From Pyxicephalus adspersus (Eukaryota > Chordata > Amphibia > Anura > Pyxicephalidae): DNA of 64,000 nucleotides. The notes under the pieces are model-generated. The model was given only the letters and a program-made list of their open reading frames with translations, did not search any database and was not told the DNA's origin. The stretch spans positions 144,176,566 to 144,240,565 of the forward strand of contig NC_092861.1 of the NCBI RefSeq assembly GCF_032062135.1, written 5' to 3'. The stretch's first letter is position 1. Each line of letters begins with the position of its first letter. Position numbers and translations under genes: made by a program. This document shows positions 33,441 through 44,739 of this stretch, piece after piece.

Positions 33441-35493
33441 CATAGCTAGCCCATAAGTATTTCCCATAAGGGCTCACAAGTATTTTATATATCAAGCATA
33501 CATCAAGTATTGAACTAGCCATTTGCCTTACAAGATGGTCCTCCAGTCAACCTCTACAATATACATGGATAGACATGGATAAAGGGGCCTATGTGCAAGA
33601 CCAATTTTTTCTCCCCCCCATCCCATTTAACCACTGGTCAAGATTTTTTTTTATTTACAATGTATTAATTAGCAGTTCACTATCCATCTGACCCATATTC
33701 TCTGTAATGGGTCCCAAATCCCAGAGGGCCCCTGTGCAGCTGTGACAACTTAACAATTGGTATACCTCAAGGGGCCTCCATTGATTAAGTGTGCAATATG
33801 CCTAATTTTGTTACACCATATTCTGTTTACATACACTGTGCGCCCATCAGTAATTTTATTTACCAGGGTTGGAAAGTTTTTCTGATCCTCGTCCAACACA
33901 TTTTTACATTTGTTGAAACATAAAGAACACATACAGAAGTAGCATTTTATTACGTTTAACAAAAGCATTCATAATTTATATGGCACACAATTCTCCTGTG
34001 TAAAACAACCTAGAAAATACATTCACCAAAAAAAAGAAAAAAACACTCCACTGTCAAGACAAGGTCCTATTAGCCCATAAAAATGTAAAAGCAGCTTAAA
34101 AACCATAATATTATGAACCTTTAAAATCATTATTTTCAGAAAAGGCTTTAAGCATCTCTGTTGGCTGGGAAATCTTTGGCTATTTCTCCTACTTAGAAGA
34201 GGCTCAATCAAAAGATTCACCAAGTGCCCCCTCGAGAAAACAGCAGATCTACATTTAAATGGAGATATATTTTCAAATGCACACTACCTGGAAGGCAGAG
34301 GCTGTCAAGGTTCCTTAGCGAGTTAATATAAAATAGTTTGAAATATATTTCTCTGGCTTATCCACCTTCCCTTTAGAGGGCTGTGAAATATGCATTCTCC
34401 CATTTATTTGCTTGCCTAGTTTTGATTTTTCTGTCTTGTAAATTAATATTAATCACTTAACCAATGACATTTTTTATTGTGCTAACAAATCTCTATTATG
34501 CATTTATTGCGCTCTTATTTCACCTGAGACCGCGGTAGGCAGCTTGTGTTTGCTGGTCAGCTGCGCTAAATAATTAAGCATATTGCTGGTATGATGTGAA
34601 TGTGGCTGCTTAGTAAGCTGCAGCTGGAAGACGGTGTGCCCTGCACAGCTTTGTAGGGTAATTACACAAAAACCAAATTTTTAGGTAGGTAGTTTGTGAC
34701 GAGGTATAGATTTGCTGCTATCATAGCCTACAATTTGCAGACCCGGCGGTGTATGTCTAAATTCGTACTAGCAGTTCTTAACACCATACTGAGGTTCAGT
34801 GGAGGTCAGAGAATTAGTGTTGGAAATGATTTTTTTGCGATTGTTTCCATTGACATATGAATGATCGAGTGCTGTACACACAGCAATTCTGTTCTATGGA
34901 AAGGGGAAGACGAGTGGGTAGCACCTGCTGTCCTCTCCTCCATAGAAGAGGATCAGTCATCTATCAGTTTGCCCTGACGTTGGGGGGCAAATGTACACGT
35001 CAGACTTTCACCTGAGACTAGGATGAACATTTATGTCAGGTGGTGATTTTCTGAGATATGTACAAAACTAAATAAAAATTGTGGGGTCTTTTGGGTAAGC
35101 TCATCTCATTGCTATAAAAGTGATAAATAGTGATAGTGATAGCGTATTGTAAGCTATTGCAGGGAACTGATAAGGAGTGCTAGGAAACTTATGTAACTCT
35201 TTGGACAATCCATTCATTTGCTGCCTAATTTTCTTTTACATTTATTTCTTTTATTGCTATTATTTTGCCACGTCCGTACATCCATAGCCAATGTTTCATT
35301 ACTGCAAGGATTACGGAAAAAAATATAATAAGTTGGGCTTTTCACTTATTTTGAGGGTATTATGATTTTTTTTCTGTTGAATTGGCTTTTATTTTATGTT
35401 AAACTGTTTCTGTCCTGCTGTTTGTGAATTTTACACTATTGTATTACCTGCAGTTTCCTTATTCTTGTAAAAAAAATCTATTTGTACTCATTG
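33441..35493. other. Mostly repeat-free; conserved non-coding candidate at 34400-34650
   Basis: 34400-34650 combines AT-rich homeodomain-type motifs (TAAATTAATATTAATCAC, AAATAATTAAGC) with CpG-keeping words (GAGACCGCGGTAGGC) and E-box-like CAGCTG near 34558 and 34620, and matches no repeat here. That is the usual look of a developmental enhancer. Remaining frames are under 75 codons. Confidence 0.3.
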
Positions 35494-35765
35494 GGGTTAA
35501 TTTACTAAAGGAATAGAAGCTGCTGTCATAACAAAGTGCATTATCCCCTTACAAGGGAAATTTCACATAGCTAAGTAAATGAGATCAAGCTTTGATAACC
35601 TCAACTGTTTAATCACATGGAAGCAACAATCTTTTCTTTTTTATGTTATTGAATGTTCTTTACAAAGTTAACTGTCAGTGTATTTACCAAGCTAGAGGAA
35701 TTCCTTGCAAGGTAATAATTCTCTCTGATAAGTGAACAGCCCAAATTTATTTAGTATATCACCAT
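35494..35765. mobile_element. Palindromic MITE, family C
   Basis: GGGGTTAATTTACTAAAGGA at the left; the right mirrors it with GAACAGCCCAAATTTATTTA. Inner words ACAAAGTGCATTATCCCCTT and CAAGCTAGAGGAATT are shared in order with 17149-17400 and 41821-42090. It lies 15 bp from the next TTAA-type element. Confidence 0.65.
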
Positions 35766-35780
35766 CATCACTCTAAAACA

Positions 35781-36403
35781 GTAAAGCGTACCTAAACTCA
35801 GAATTTGTACGTCACATAGAAGGGTAGACAATTCTTTTATTTAAAGTAAAAATTTTGTTTGTTAGTGTTTTTTTAAGTGCAACACCCTTTTTTATAAAAC
35901 AAAAAAAGTTGCAGCACCGCCCCCTTAATTCTTGAATGCCTAGGCAATTAAAAATTAATGGAAGTGCAGAGCCTCCTACATTACACATACTGGGAGGCTA
36001 TTAGCTGCTCCTTCTGCCATGCCGAGCATCAAAAGCATGCGCAGAAGGAGCCCTTTCATCAAGGGTTTTTTCCCTAATCTACGTCACCCGATTTCGCACC
36101 TGTGCAGTGCGAGATCAAGTGACGTAGGAAGAAGAACACAGAAGAAGAGAGGAGAGAATTGCATCATTTGGAATTCCCCCTGCCCCGGGCCAAAGACAAA
36201 TACCGGGACGACGTGGGACCCAATGGAAGAAACCATCGGTGGAACGAAGAATTGCAGCATCTGGCATTCCCCCTGCGCCGGGCCAAAGACAAATAACGGG
36301 ACGACGCGGGACCCAATGGAAGAAACCATCGGTGGAACTGGGGGATTGAAGGTAAGTGTGATTTTTTTGTTTTGGGATAGTTTTGGGTTTACTTCCACTT
36401 TAA
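35781..36403 (+). mobile_element. TTAA-type element, family D1, with internal duplication
   Basis: Starts GTAAAGCGTACCTAAACTC and ends TTTACTTCCACTTTAA. It is the longest D1 copy here because a ~93-bp segment is tandemly repeated (ACGACGTGGGACCCAATGG at 36208 and ACGACGCGGGACCCAATGG at 36301). CpG-rich. The open frame at 36019-36477 crosses this duplication and is not a gene. Confidence 0.78.
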
Positions 36404-37094
36404 GGCAAATGCTCCTTCATTACAAATGTCCCGCTGCTGGCCAATTTTACATTGTTATATCACCTGCAGTCTACTAATTCGTAATGGGAGCTTGATAGAA
36501 ATCGGTAAGTGGCAGGTCAGTTTTGCATCAGCAAGAACAGGGACAGACTCAGTGAACGAATAGCTAAAACATTTTTTCAAACTGAAATGAATCAGTTTGG
36601 GGTGCTGCTGTATATAAGCCAAGCACTTCCACAGCCATACATATGAGTTACCTGTGTATGTTGGCATTAGGTCTGTGAAAAGCTCACTTTTCTGAAAAAC
36701 TTTGTTAAGCTTTGAAATATCTACACCAAAGAACACAAATGTAGTATTTTTCTGCTTACCAATCTAAACATTTTCACTTGATGATTTTGTCAGTAATTGT
36801 CTGTTATGCTCACTAACTTTTATGTATATATGAAGAGTTAGCATCACTCCAGGGCTGCTTGCTCTATCCAGTCCTGATCTTCACATAGCATAATGTCTTA
36901 TTTGACAGATAAGAGAACCTAATCTTTTAGCTTCAGTTTTATTTTCACTTACAGGTTCACCTCCTTTCCCCAACCCTATAATAAGCACACTGATATACTC
37001 ATCTTCTTATCACTCTGCCTAACTTGATGGACTTGTGTCTTTTTGTTACCCTATGTTACTTTGATATATGTTAGGACTATGGACCCTGACAGAT
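36404..37094. other. Unassigned segment
   Basis: AT-rich; no element or gene recognised. Confidence 0.35.
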
Positions 37095-37184
37095 GGGATG
37101 CTAAGATAGACAGAGTGCATATGAGTTAAAGGAGGCTGGGGATGCTAAGATAGACAGAGTGCATATGAGTTAAAGGAGGCTGGG
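37095..37184 (+). repeat. Two perfect 44-bp tandem copies
   Basis: GATGCTAAGATAGACAGAGT begins at 37097 and again at 37141, and the two 44-bp units are identical. A third copy starts (GGGGATGCT) and breaks off at 37190. Perfect identity suggests a recent slippage or duplication. Confidence 0.92.
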
Positions 37185-37190
37185 GATGCT

Positions 37191-38784
37191 GCCAGCTGCT
37201 AAACAGAGAAGCTGCGGGCAGAGTGGTAAAAAAACCTTAGAATGGCTGGTTTTCTGTTTGGTTATTATTGCAGTCTGGATGTGTCATGGGACACCCGAAT
37301 TTCTGTTCCTGTGACATCTACTAAGTTTCTATACGACTCTTGGTCTTAGGGAACTAAGTTCACTCCAGCCATACGTCCCAACTGAAAAGATTTAGAGTGC
37401 TTGCATTCAAAAAATAAATATATTTAAATTACATAATAATTGTCATTTAAATCTCTCTTACCTGAAAGTTTTTGGTGACCTGGCCTAAAATCTGGGTGGA
37501 CACCAGAGAGGTACAATTAGTTACAAATGAGTTGAAAGTCTTTTGGGATCCCAAAGCTTTGGGTGAACATTCACACTAAATGTCTAAATCAATGCCATAA
37601 TATTTTAGTATAGAATTTAGATGAATTTTCTTTTACCGTTTTTTCCTAATGAAACTCATTGCAATGTTCATTTCTATAGATTATGTGCAATATTAATAAA
37701 ATCTCTTTTACTGCCATTTCCCCTTAAAATAAAACACACTGGTTCTTCCAACGTGACCACCATCCAAAACACCGTAAATTCACACCATCATTACAACGTT
37801 GTAAAAGGAAGGATTCTCTCCGACTGGGCTGAACTCACAGATGGAATTAGTTCATTTTATTTTCATTATTTTGGCACATAAAATGTACATTAGGAAAACG
37901 GGGATGCCAGAATTATAAAATAACACAGTTCATCTCCAAATGTGTGCAAAATGGCATGAATCAGTCTCCATCATTTCTCTTATGTTATCTCCCCGGGATA
38001 GTATAAGGAGCACTACTGCACCCTGAGACAAAATCTGTCATTATGACACGGTATTATATAACTAATAAGTCTCTGATAGGTCTGTGGAGTTAATAAATGA
38101 AGATAATTGTTGAGTTTTGATTGCTTAAAAAATTTGTAAAATTTTAGTAAAATGTTACCCAATAATCCTTTGTTAATAAAGTGTATGGCAGAATAAGGGT
38201 GTTTTTTTGGTAATTGTTAGGAACTGGATGCTGTGTCCATGAAGGTGGTAACTGGATTAATGCAGAATTGTTGCCACCCAATCACAAGAGGCTGCATTTG
38301 GTAATTTGCACTGCCAGGAATTTAGAGAAATAAACAAAAACATTAAATTAAGTAAACATTTTTTGTCGATTGGGGGGCACAGCTCTATGCTAAAAACACA
38401 TTATTAGATTATTATCCATAGTCTGGGCATAATCACTGACCTGAAACAAACATACAGAAAATCAGTTCCTGATTATTCTGGGATTGAGAATTCAAAAAGT
38501 GTTGAATGAAGAGCATCAAGTGGCCAGGTCACAAACATTTTTTTTTCATTAAATGTGGCATTTTAAGATCCTATTTACCTTTCCATTTGACAGTAGGGGT
38601 GGTTGATTTTTTTGAAAATCCATCCCGAATTGTCCATACTCCCCCTTAGTATTTTGTTGTGAATGGGTAGCAATAGAATCCAAGCTCTGTTTTTAATATT
38701 TCAGTATTTCAGCTTTTACTAACCTTGTATAATATTATAATATGGGAAATTTTGGCACATGCAAGACCCCAAAACTCCAAGATT
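37191..38784. other. Unassigned segment
   Basis: AT-rich with no recognised repeats; frames are under 90 codons. Confidence 0.35.
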
Positions 38785-39535
38785 TCTATAGGGCCATCCC
38801 AACTCTCTGGAATGCTCTTCATTGTGCAATCAGGCTTGCGTCTATTTTATGCACATTTGAAAGTGCGCTTTTAGAGGAACTAAACACAAAAATGCCTAAA
38901 ACAAAAAAAAATCCACTTACCTTCAATCCCACAGTGAAGTCAACTGGGCCGAGAGTCTCTTCCATTGGGTCCCGCGTCGTCCCGGCATCCGACTCCGACC
39001 TGGCACTGCCATCTTCACCTTTTCTTCCTACGTCACCCGACCCAGGCGTGAGATCAGGTGATGTAGGTTGAAAAAAAAACTTGCCTAGGGAATCGAGAAT
39101 TGAAAAAAAAATTAAACCTATTAAAAAAAAACTATATAAAATGAAACCTATTAAAAAAAATTTACCTATTAAAAAAAAAATAGGTATTGCATGTAAAAAC
39201 AAACAAACAAAGAGAACTTTTACCTTACATAAAAGGGTTGTCTACCCCTGTATGTAAAGTGAAATTTAGGTACGCTTTAAACCCACCTATTCAAACTCAC
39301 ATACCCACCTTCATTTGTCTTTTAAATCCTCACTACTTAGCCACCATTCCATATCCCCCTATTATGTTCTACATAATAGGTCTGTCCGCTTAGCCAATTG
39401 TAAGCTCTATCGCCCAGGGTCTTCTCATCCTTCGGTGTCTTTGTTTGTATTTGTTCTGCATTTGCAACCCCATTATTCTACAGTGCTGTGTAATGTGTTG
39501 GTGCTTTTTTATGTATATTTTTATAATAATGTTTT
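38785..39535 (+). pseudogene. 3' end of an L2/CR1-type LINE, split by a TTAA element
   Basis: Before the insertion the plus frame reads LWNALHCAIRLASILCTF, the pattern seen at the C-terminus of L2/CR1-clade ORF2 proteins (LWN-LP--IR--PSL--FK). After the insertion (from 39281) come AACCCACCTATTCAAACTCAC, continuing the same region, then ACATAATAGGTCTGTC, TTGTAAGCTCTATCGCCC, and the shared tail TACAGTGCTGTGTAATGTG. 5'-truncated and inactive. The tail equals that of the SINE at 57707-58080. Confidence 0.7.
38870..39280 (-). mobile_element. TTAA-type element, family D1, inserted in LINE
   Basis: Read on the minus strand it begins TTAAAGCGTACCTAAATTTC and ends GTTTAGTTCCTCTAAAA, matching 35781-36403 inverted (including TCACCTGATCTCACGCC and GGGACCCAATGGAAGAGA). 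Poly-A-rich centre at 39070-39180. The TTAA at 39277-39280 and the eroded TTTTA at 38869 mark the insertion site. Confidence 0.75.
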
Positions 39536-40324
39536 CTGTACCTAAAACATTCTATTTGTGGTTAGGCTCACCGTAAAGATTTTCCATAAAAAGTAATTTA
39601 AATGTGAAAAAACATACATTGTATAGAAATAAATGTCATATAATATTCAGTAGTTGTTTTTTTTTTTCTTGACAGGTTTCAGTTCACATTTTCCGCCCTG
39701 ACCGACATACACCTTTAAGAAGCCTGCCGTCCGCTTAGCCAATTGTTGCGTCTGGGAATAATTCTGCAAAGTGCATAACGTGACATTGGGTTGGGAGTCG
39801 TTCAGCTCGCCATATAGCGAAGTGGCACGCTGTTCGCATAAGGCACTCTCACTAATTCATTCACATGTCAATACCATCTCTGTGTATTTAATTTTGATTT
39901 AATCAGGGTTCCGCAGGCTTGAATTAGACAGAACAGAGTACGCCATAGATTTTCAGGCCTCCGTTTATCTATTTCCAGTGTTTTTCTTGCCTGGCATCTT
40001 CCCCGGCTTCCCTCTAACATCATCCGGCTGTCTTTCCAGCACTTATGTTAAATGAGGTTAATACAAGCAGACGGTGAACACGGCTCGTACTTCAAATATT
40101 ATTGAAAGCAACAAACACGCCTTTTATTTATTTCATTCTCGGGCTGGCAACACGTTCTGGCCAATCCAATTTACAAAATGGCTTGGGTATGGTCGGCCGA
40201 TGTTCCAACCTTTCTAAAAGTGGGGGCCACAAAAAGAGAGGGGTTGCAGGTCAACTCCACCCAAAAAGTTGTATTTTGGGGAGTCAATTAGTTAAATCAC
40301 CTGCCAGCTCTTTAGTGTACCTCA
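39536..40324. other. Repeat-free segment; conserved non-coding candidate at 39690-40095
   Basis: After a short AT-rich spacer, 39690-40095 is of balanced composition with many intact CpGs (TTGCGTCTGG, GGAGTCGTTCAGCTCGCC, AGACGGTGAACACGGCTCG) and TAATTC/TTTAATC cores. It does not match any repeat family in the window. Candidate regulatory element; there is no coding frame of note. Confidence 0.3.
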
Positions 40325-40510
40325 CTCCTTTAGAGTTCCTCCAGAGGGTGCCCAATAGCCAATATTCTTCCCAATAGCCAGCAATGTAAGAAACATTTTT
40401 CTTACTGACCACCACATTAATGTACTGTGAACTGTGGATATAGGAATTATAGAAGAGGTTTCCTCGAAGACCTGAAAGTTATTTCAAGGGTTGAGGAACA
40501 CTGATCTAGG
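40325..40510 (+). mobile_element. hAT-like MITE family E, 5' incomplete
   Basis: Begins within the family at TTTAGAGTTCCTCCAGAGGG and ends TTGAGGAACACTG, whose reverse complement CAGTGTTCCTCAA is the expected terminus. GACCTGAAAGTTATTTCAAG and AACTGTGGATATAGGAATTA match 58175-58410 almost exactly. Confidence 0.65.
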
Positions 40511-41820
40511 TTATTGTGCATTCAAGGGGCAGGTGACACCATCACTTGGCACCGTTACATTGCCTTTGACTCCAGGTTTGGCAATGTGGAATGAACCGAA
40601 CCTGGGCAGATTCGCCTATCACCAAAACCACCAAATGCCCAGAGTGAACTAGATCCTTTGGCCATTACAGATCCATGGTGGTCCACAGAGTTCTTGAAGT
40701 GAATGGGGAGGGTTAGGAACCTTTCGTTGCATGTGGGTGCAGAAGATTGCGGCACAAAAGTGGTCTGTCACCTTTTGTTGTTTTTAGGAACTGCAATGCG
40801 GACACATAAAGGTATAAAGGTATAAAGATGGAAAGTCTCTCCAAAACAGAGACAGAAAGATAGAATAAGAAAGGACAGTTCCTTCAAATGAAGAACAGCT
40901 GTAAACTATTAAGAGGGACAGTCTCACCAAATCAGGAAAACTTTGGAGGGTACATGAGGTCTGTTACATCTAAATGCATTTAGAAATCTATGTTTTCACC
41001 CAAGTTTCACCAACCAGTTTTTACTATTGCTTCTTCTTAGTTTCTGAATTGCAGCCAACCCCCGGTATTGTCACATAACAAGCATGCAAGTACCATTTCA
41101 CTGCTAAGCCCCCATTCAGCCCCCCTCCCTGGTAGAAGTAGTGGCTATCACGGTATATTTTCCTTTATTAAACAGACTTTTAAACAGGATTTCTGCATCT
41201 ACAAATCCAAAGCCGTTCCATGGCCCAGATTTAATCCGCTGAATACAGCGTACATTAAGGGAAAACACACCCTGCCCACATTACTGTAACAACAGATAGC
41301 GTGTAGTCCATTCTCCCAGACTCGTGTTTGATAACAGAGCAGTCCCATGTGGCTCCGCTACATAACTAGATTTAAAATAAAAAAATAATAAAATAAATAT
41401 ATCAAAGCGGCAAAAAAAAGAGAGAGAGAGCTAAATGCATACAAGTCTGGGTCCCACAAGGCCTGCGAGCTGCAATCTTATTTGAATTCAGGTTGTAGCA
41501 GAATTAATTCAGTAAGGAAGCAATCACTTGACTAGCAGACAAGAGATGAGGGCTGTGGTTACATTAGGAGTCTCACCCGCCATTAATTGAAGAGCGGGGG
41601 CCATAGAAAGAAGGGGGAGGGGGGTTGCTGAACTTATGAACTCTGTCTGTCTGTCTGCTTGTGAAATTCAGAACATGGGGTTTAAACGTCTCTTTTTGCA
41701 TGAGATTTTCTGGAAATAGTTTATATGACTTATACTGCGTCCTTTTCTGATGAAGTTAAATGTTTTGAACAGTATCCTTAACTTCATTTAACATGCTGTA
41801 TCTATCAATCAGATAATTGG
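40511..41820. other. Unassigned segment
   Basis: Includes a short (CTGT)n run near 41645 and A-rich patches near 41370. No recognised element or gene; frames are under 75 codons. Confidence 0.35.
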
Positions 41821-42090
41821 GCTGGTGAATATAAGCTGTTCACATAGCAAAGTAAATTATCACCTTGCACGGGACAGTTCACTTAGCTTAATAAATTAGA
41901 TGAAGTTCTACTGATTTCAACTATCCAATCAGGTGCAAAAAAAACGATCATGATAAAAATAATGTGATTAAAAAAAGTTTTTTCCAGATTGCCTTGCATG
42001 TGAAGTAAAGTATCACCACATTCACTAAGCTAAGCAAATTATCCTTTGCATTAATTAAATGAACAGCCTGAATTCTTTTAGTAAATTACC
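41821..42090. mobile_element. Palindromic MITE, family C
   Basis: AAGCTGTTCACATAGCAAAG at the left, mirrored by CTTTGCATTAATTAAATGAA and CAGCCTGAATTCTTTTAG at the right. Inner words CACTTAGCTTAATAAATTAG and CACATTCACTAAGCTAAGC are complementary to each other and shared with the other two family C copies. Confidence 0.7.
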
Positions 42091-42182
42091 AGTGTTATTT
42101 TCAATCAGTGCATCAATGCCAGAAACCAAGGGAGTCCTAAATACTACCACTCCTCCATTTTTCCCAACTCTACTAACACAGT

Positions 42183-42386
42183 GAGCCTGATACAAGGTTG
42201 GAGAAGATATACTTTCATCAGTGAAGCTGGGAGATCCAGAAAACCTGGAATAGATTAACAACCTGGAACTTATTAGCAAATGTTTTAAAACTTGGACCAG
42301 ATTCATTCCAGGTTTACTTGATCACCCAGCTTCACTGAGGAAAGTGTATCCTCCCCAGCCTTGGAGAGCTTTAATAAATCAGGGCC
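42183..42386. mobile_element. Palindromic MITE, family A
   Basis: GAGCCTGATACAAGGTTGG at the left (with a deletion of the TTATTAAAG part) and GAGAGCTTTAATAAATCAGG at the right. Arms pair through CTTTCATCAGTGAAGCTGGG and CCCAGCTTCACTGAGGAAAG. Confidence 0.85.
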
Positions 42387-43644
42387 AAGACAATGTTGGA
42401 TCTTCCATAGTGACCTCTTATTGGTTGTTCAGAGATGTTACATGGAATGAAGGAGAGTGAGAGTGTAAACTCTGAATTGTAAGCTTACACAGTGCTAACA
42501 TCTCTCACTTCCAGAGCAGAAGGGAAAGGCAAATTCTTTGATTTTTTTTTGCGGTCAGCAATTGCAGACAAAGTACCCCTTCCCGCCCATTTCAAAAATT
42601 GATGCAAGATGTTATGCAAAGAATTTCTTATTCCTCTCTCTTGCAAGCTTCCTACCCATCAATATCTGGATAAGCCACCTGTCTCAGGTAGTTCTTCTTC
42701 CTCAGCATATGTCACCTCTTTGCCAATGACGTCACATACAATGAAGGAGAAGTGGCCACTGCCTTATGGTAATGCACTGTACATGTATGTTGCGGTAAAT
42801 TCCTTTCATTGTTAATTGCACCCTAATGCACATATATAGCAGGTCACAACACACGGATGCAAACGCCTTGTGGTCACACTATTTTATTTTTGCATTGAAA
42901 TATATTCACAGCCCATTTAAAAGGAAGGAGTTCCTAATGCAGCAACTTTGGCACATAAAAATGTGAAATGCGTTAAACTGCAAAACGAGGCGGTACAATC
43001 GTTAAAGTTAATGGAATAGAATTCTTTTTACCCTAGCTGTACAAACACACAAACAGATTGACTATATTGCACATTATCTGTTATGTTCCCATGATCAACA
43101 AAATTGATGGCACCTTGAAAAAAACAGTGGCACGTCCCATAGTAAAGTACGTGAAAATGTTGCATTTTAGTGCACACTTGCACACTTGCCTATTAATGGA
43201 TTCTAACATTAAAAGGCACATATATTGTGTTGAAAACTAAAAGGTTCCATGGCAAATTGTTTTGGAGATGGAAGGCGGCCATTACTTTTTTATGATAACT
43301 TCACCACAGGGGGGCTCTGCTCTGTTCAGCCTTCTTTTTTCTGCTTTATACAGCAGCTACCCGGCTTCTAAATGCAAACAGACAACAAAGCTTCGCTGTG
43401 CAGAATAATGTACCGCCATATGTTTTATTGAACAATTATAGAAACACAAAAAAAAAAGTACAATGGGTTCTGCTTACTAAACAGGGGCAGCTTCTAAAAG
43501 TGCAGGAAAGGAAAAGTGCCGCCGTCCAGATCAAGCAAAATGTATTTGGAGGAACTCTAATTGCATTTTTTTCAAAAAAAGTCCTTGTGGCTTCCGATTA
43601 TTTAGAGGTTCCTGCAAATGCACCAGTCGTATGGATGATTCCTT
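42387..43644. repeat. Unassigned segment with TGCA-rich family H words at 42770-43235
   Basis: GGTAATGCACTGTACATG, CCTAATGCACATATATAGC and related words occur at 42770-43235 and recur at 43660-43935, 47390-47700, 56040-56130 and 61690-62130. I read this as an old, scattered repeat family (H), boundaries unknown. The rest of the segment shows nothing recognisable. Confidence 0.3.
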
Positions 43645-43935
43645 AGGGTAAATGCACACAGAGGGCATTTTAATGCATGCAAATGTGAGCAAAATGCGGG
43701 AAAAGGATGGCACGTGTGTAGTTTGCAATTTGGCCCATGCCTGCCATTGTTTTATTGAGTGTCTCAATAGTTACCAGATGCCTAAAGTTACATTAAATGC
43801 ACTCATAAGGCATGGTAATGCATGCACACATGAGCAAAGTTTAGGAAAACAATTGAACATGTGTAGTTGCCAATTGTTGCCCTTGCCCAACATTGTTTCA
43901 TTAAATGTCTCATAAGCTAGCAGGTGCTTAAAGGT
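43645..43935 (+). repeat. Two ~145-bp tandem copies (family H)
   Basis: TAATGCATGC occurs at 43671 and 43816, and the order GTGTGTAGTTTGC / ATGTGTAGTTGCC, CCATTGTTTTATTGAGTGTC / ACATTGTTTCATTAAATGTC, GATGCCTAAAG / GGTGCTTAAAG is kept in both. Divergence of roughly a quarter of positions indicates an old duplication. Confidence 0.7.
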
Positions 43936-44459
43936 ACATACACATGCTAGATAATTGTGGAATTATTGGTGAGTGTGTACAGCAATCCTCCAATGTCCAG
44001 CCAACAGATCGCCAATCGGAAAGATTACTATCATTTCCTATGGGGAGGACGCAGCGGGGAGTCTCCTGCTTGTCCTCCCCCTATTTCCTCTAACCATAGA
44101 ACAGAACAGCATTTGTTCAAATGCCATAAAAGATCCCTTTCAGCAACAAAAACATGCGTACATAGTTTAAAAGTTGCCATAGAAGTTTCGATCTAAGCTC
44201 GTTTATTATCTGGGCAGCCTAAACCATAGCAAGTTTCAAACTCCCAACAAGGCGCGCTTTATTACCATTTCCAAAAAAAACATTTGTACATATCACTACC
44301 TATGTAGAGATCAAAACAAAAACGCTTCGGTCATATACAAAAAGTACCCCAGCGCCCTTCAAACACCATATGCAAAATATTCCCAAAACGCACGTTTAGA
44401 CGCAGGAGTGCAAAGCTCGCCAAATAAAAAGCAACATGCAAAGTGTTCGCCGTTTATTG
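43936..44459. other. Segment upstream of the promoter candidate
   Basis: From ~44240 on the sequence gains CpGs (AAGGCGCGCTTTATT, AAACGCACGTTTAGACGC). No element or reading frame recognised. Confidence 0.35.
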
Positions 44460-44671
44460 GCGGCTCAAGTTCATCTTTCGCAGATTTGACGTTAGAATAT
44501 GATGGTTGTGATTGGTTGCTGTGAGTTATGGCACTTTGTGCCGTCGTTACGTGGAATGAGAGAGTCTATAAGGGAATTGCGTTTTTTTCTTTTTTATTCC
44601 CCTGTGAGTGCCTGTGTCATTGCAATCTCCTCTATTGTGCAGTGACTATGAGAACTGACTGCTGAGTAAGT
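44460..44671 (+). promoter_or_regulatory. Candidate core promoter and non-coding first exon
   Basis: Inverted CCAAT box GATTGG (44510-44515), an ACGT-type bZIP/CRE-like site TTACGTGG (44547-44554) and a TATA-like TATAAG (44567-44572) are ordered and spaced as in a vertebrate promoter. A start near 44597 would give a ~65-nt untranslated exon ending before the strong donor GTAAGT (44666-44671). No downstream exon could be tied to it. Each motif is common by chance; the arrangement plus the adjacent CpG-rich stretch is the argument. Confidence 0.3.
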
Positions 44672-44739
44672 TCATGCGAGGCTGGCCAAGGTTACACACA
44701 AGTACACACATAGCACAGACACAAGTGCCACAACGCCAG

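Noticed and set aside
36019..36477. 152-codon plus-strand frame
   Set aside because: Lies across a TTAA-type MITE and its 93-bp duplication; the repeated peptide simply mirrors the DNA duplication.
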